Source: Deltaproteobacteria bacterium
GTDB lineage: Bacteria; Desulfobacterota; GWC2-55-46
Length of the DNA: 7,380 nucleotides
Assembly: GCA_016218095.1 (NCBI GenBank)
Contig: JACREV010000228.1
Location: 1-7,380 of the forward strand
Direction: 5' to 3'
Shown in pieces: positions 5,969-7,380 of this stretch (positions are counted from its first letter, which is position 1; each line of letters starts with the position of its first letter). The notes under the pieces were generated by a model. The model did not search any database. It worked only from the letters and a program-made list of their open reading frames with translations, and was not told the origin of the DNA. The translations under genes and the position numbers were made by a program.

Positions 5969-6109
5969 GCTACTTCTAAAAATTAGATATTTTTTCTAAG
6001 GTCAAGGAAGGGCGGGAATAAAAAGCGCAGCATATATGTGAATATGTGAGCATTTTTATTTACGCCCCAACACAGAGATTGGGAAAAATTGCAATTTTTA
6101 GATGTAGCC
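5968..6109. mobile_element. 142-bp MITE-like palindromic insertion with 4-bp TCTA target duplication
   Basis: Terminal inverted repeats of 17 bp, GGCTACTTCTAAAAATT (5968-5984) and AATTTTTAGATGTAGCC (6093-6109), match at 16 of 17 positions. TCTA flanks both sides (5964-5967 and 6110-6113). The interior is also palindromic about the same centre (6038.5): 5990-5996 with 6081-6087, GGGCG (6010-6014) with CGCCC (6063-6067), AATAAAAA (6017-6024) with TTTTTATT (6053-6060), and CATAT (6031-6035) with ATATG (6042-6046), closing on a 6-base loop. It is AT-rich against a GC-rich background and has no coding capacity, so it would depend on a transposase elsewhere. TA-containing short duplications occur with some IS5-group and IS630-type elements, but I cannot assign the parent. 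In a treT-otsB transcript it would fold into a very long hairpin. Confidence 0.85.
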
Positions 6110-6127
6110 TCTAACCTGGAAGCCCCC

Positions 6128-6886
6128 ATGGCCCGCCACCTCCTCAAAAACCTGGAGGAGATGAGAAAGTTACTCGCGGGCCGAAGTCCCTCCTTTTTCC
6201 TCGACTATGACGGCACCCTCATCCCGCCCGGCGCAGGCCCGGAGGACTCTGAGAGGGCTACGGCCCTCCTCGCAAAACTCAGCAAAAAATACCCCGTCGC
6301 CGTCGTGAGCGGCAGGAGGCTCTCCAACCTCGTAAGGGATGTCGGCGTCAAGGGTGTCGCCTCTGCCGGGAACCACGGGTTCGAGATCTCCCATGAGGAC
6401 TTCTCGATGGTCTTTGACGCAGGGCAGGAGGCAAGGGCCTGGCTCGGCGTACTTAAAGAGAGGTTCGACGCGATCGCCTCGAAATACCCGTGGTCGCAGG
6501 TAGAGGACAAAGGCCTCGCCATAACGGTCCATTACGGCTGGATGGACAAGGCGAAGATACCGGCCTTGAGGTCTGATATAAAAGATGCCGCGCGCGAGGC
6601 CGTCGCCAGGGGTGTAATAAGGCTCCGTAACAGCAAGATGGCGCTTGAAGTCCAGCCGAACGCGGACTGGGACAAGGGAAGGGCCGTACTCTGGATGCTC
6701 GAGCGCCCGTTCTTTAAAGATACGACCCCCGTATACATAGGCGACGACCAGACCGACAGATACGCCTGCAAGGCCCTCAAAGGCAGGTCCATTACCGTCT
6801 ACGTGGGGGGCGTCGTCGAAGAGGCCGCCTTTTACCTGAAAAAGCAGGCCGAAGTCATCTCCTTTCTCGACCTCATCGCGGAATGA
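6128..6886 (+). CDS. otsB: Trehalose-6-phosphatase-like HAD hydrolase
   Basis: Soluble phosphatase expected to convert trehalose 6-phosphate to trehalose. The 252 residues have all HAD motifs: DYDGT (26-30, nucleophile D26 and acid D28), VVSGR (59-63), Lys183 in the NADWDKGRA segment and GDDQTD (205-210). The OtsB cap shows GNHGFEI (81-87) and ALEVQPNADWDKG (172-184). I chose ATG 6128, with GGAAG six bases upstream. A TTG at 6089 extends the frame, but those codons lie within or beside the inserted element and were not part of the original gene. No trehalose-6-phosphate synthase gene is in the window; the neighbour is TreT, which makes unphosphorylated trehalose. The substrate could therefore be another phosphorylated glycoside, or T6P made elsewhere. 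The OtsB-type HAD family is clear; substrate identity is less so. Confidence 0.9.
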   Translation: MARHLLKNLEEMRKLLAGRSPSFFLDYDGTLIPPGAGPEDSERATALLAKLSKKYPVAVVSGRRLSNLVRDVGVKGVASAGNHGFEISHEDFSMVFDAGQEARAWLGVLKERFDAIASKYPWSQVEDKGLAITVHYGWMDKAKIPALRSDIKDAAREAVARGVIRLRNSKMALEVQPNADWDKGRAVLWMLERPFFKDTTPVYIGDDQTDRYACKALKGRSITVYVGGVVEEAAFYLKKQAEVISFLDLIAE

Positions 6887-6945
6887 TCCAGCCCCGTATT
6901 TTATTTCACTCCCTCTATTTTCCCGCCGATATACAAGACAATCCG

Positions 6946-6973
6946 CCCGGTCCCTCGGGGCATGCCGGGTTTT
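6946..6973 (+). terminator. Possible intrinsic terminator after otsB
   Basis: CCCGG (6946-6950) pairs with CCGGG (6965-6969) and is followed by TTTT (6970-6973), about 60 bases after the otsB stop. The stem is short and the loop long (14 bases), so efficiency is doubtful. The rest of 6887-7052 holds no gene or repeat that I can see. Confidence 0.4.
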
Positions 6974-7052
6974 GCCGGTGGGTCTGCCTTTCTGAATAAT
7001 CCCCGAAAACGTCTTTTACTTGTATTTTTAAGGGTTCTGAGATAAGTTGACT

Positions 7053-7079
7053 TAAAGTTCATTTATCATGGGGCATTAA
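7053..7079 (+). promoter_or_regulatory. Sigma-28 (FliA)-like promoter upstream of cheW
   Basis: TAAAGTTC (7053-7060) matches 7 of 8 bases of the FliA -35 element TAAAGTTT. After exactly 11 bases comes GGCATTAA (7072-7079), which matches 5 of 8 of the -10 element GCCGATAA. Transcription would start near 7086, leaving a leader of about 39 bases before ATG 7125. The match is meaningful because the next gene is a chemotaxis gene, the usual target of this sigma factor. Confidence 0.55.
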
Positions 7080-7124
7080 GTCCCGCATGGATTTATGCCC
7101 TTCGGTAGAAACGGGACGGCTTTC

Positions 7125-7380
7125 ATGAATGGCCACAAAGAACTTCTTATCTTCAACCTTGACGCGCTCAAGTGCGCCCTCTCCCTCGGAACAGTCGAAA
7201 GGGTGATACCGGCCGTCAAGGTCTCTCCGCTTCCGAACGCGCCCGAAGCCGTACTCGGCATCGTCAACATCCGCGGGAGGCTCATCCCGGTATATGACGT
7301 GAGGTTCCGTTTCAATCTCATAAAAAAAGCGGTCAGCCCCTCCGATTGCCTGATATTCGTAAGGGCCGGCGGGAGGACCG
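7125..7380 (+). CDS. cheW: CheW-like chemotaxis coupling protein, 3'-partial
   Basis: CheW domains bridge chemoreceptors and the kinase CheA. The 85 visible residues start with KELLIFNLDALKCALSLGTVERVI (5-28), the usual first beta strands, then PLPNAPEAVLGIVNIRGRLIPVYDVR (35-60) with the hallmark NIRG (48-51), then SDCLIFVR (73-80). The window ends at about half of a standalone CheW (about 150 residues), so a longer protein or fusion cannot be excluded. I chose ATG 7125, with GGGACGG a few bases upstream. An in-frame ATG at 7095 would add ten residues, but it lies only about 9 bases from the predicted transcription start and has a poor ribosome-binding site. The sigma-28-like promoter suggests co-regulation with flagellar genes. 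Its relation to the trehalose cluster is probably only proximity. Confidence 0.9.
   Translation, partial: MNGHKELLIFNLDALKCALSLGTVERVIPAVKVSPLPNAPEAVLGIVNIRGRLIPVYDVRFRFNLIKKAVSPSDCLIFVRAGGRT

Noticed and set aside
6089..6127. TTG-initiated N-terminal extension of OtsB
   Set aside because: Most of these codons come from the inserted element and its target duplication, so they cannot be ancestral. ATG 6128 has a ribosome-binding site and begins the family-like sequence.
7069..7086. Sigma-54 promoter (GG-N10-GC) ahead of cheW
   Set aside because: The nearest GG and GC are separated by 11 bases, not 10, and the flanking consensus is poor. The sigma-28 reading fits better.
7087..7128. 13-codon upstream ORF whose TGA overlaps the cheW ATG
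   Set aside because: Its ATG lies at the predicted transcription start with no ribosome-binding site. A single short overlap of this kind is easily due to chance.

Overview
The window comes from the chromosome of a GC-rich bacterium. No phylogenetic marker is present. Coding regions are GC-rich but use AGG (Arg) and ATA (Ile) very freely, a pattern I associate loosely with Desulfobacterota/Deltaproteobacteria- or Nitrospirota-like lineages. A sulfide:quinone oxidoreductase, a trehalose glycosyltransferring synthase and a CheW protein fit a motile, respiring, Gram-negative-type bacterium. This placement is an inference and weak.

Layout: (1) 1-885, the 3' part of a CorA-type divalent metal channel on the + strand. 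(2) 886-1173, a gene-free convergent space filled by three exact-period 83-bp tandem units, each able to fold into a long hairpin, then a degenerate fourth start and a small GC-rich hairpin. (3) 3945 down to 1174 on the - strand, a four-gene operon read in the order ArsR-family regulator, small CxxC protein, sulfide:quinone oxidoreductase, class I methyltransferase. A near-consensus sigma-70 promoter with an AT-rich inverted repeat over its -10 lies directly upstream. (4) 4107-6886 on the + strand, a trehalose cluster: DUF5752 protein, TreT and a trehalose-phosphatase-like HAD enzyme. (5) 7125-7380, the start of a CheW-like gene behind a sigma-28-like promoter.

The - strand operon reads as a sulfide/persulfide-responsive detoxification unit. 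The regulator probably represses its own promoter, and reactive sulfur would release it so that SQR can feed sulfide electrons to the quinone pool. The small CxxC protein and the methyltransferase have no assigned role. The + strand cluster makes trehalose: the DUF5752 gene and treT overlap by ATGA, and the phosphatase gene originally followed 13 bases after treT.

The clearest unexpected structure is a 142-bp palindromic MITE-like element (5968-6109) inserted between treT and the phosphatase gene, flanked by a 4-bp TCTA duplication. Removing the element and one TCTA restores a tight treT-otsB junction, in which the treT stop reads TAA instead of the present TAG. Other leads are the 83-bp hairpin repeat array, the cysteine pattern of the ArsR protein (it differs from the BigR/SqrR pair), a two-fold internal repeat in the DUF5752 protein, and the absence of a trehalose-6-phosphate synthase beside the phosphatase.
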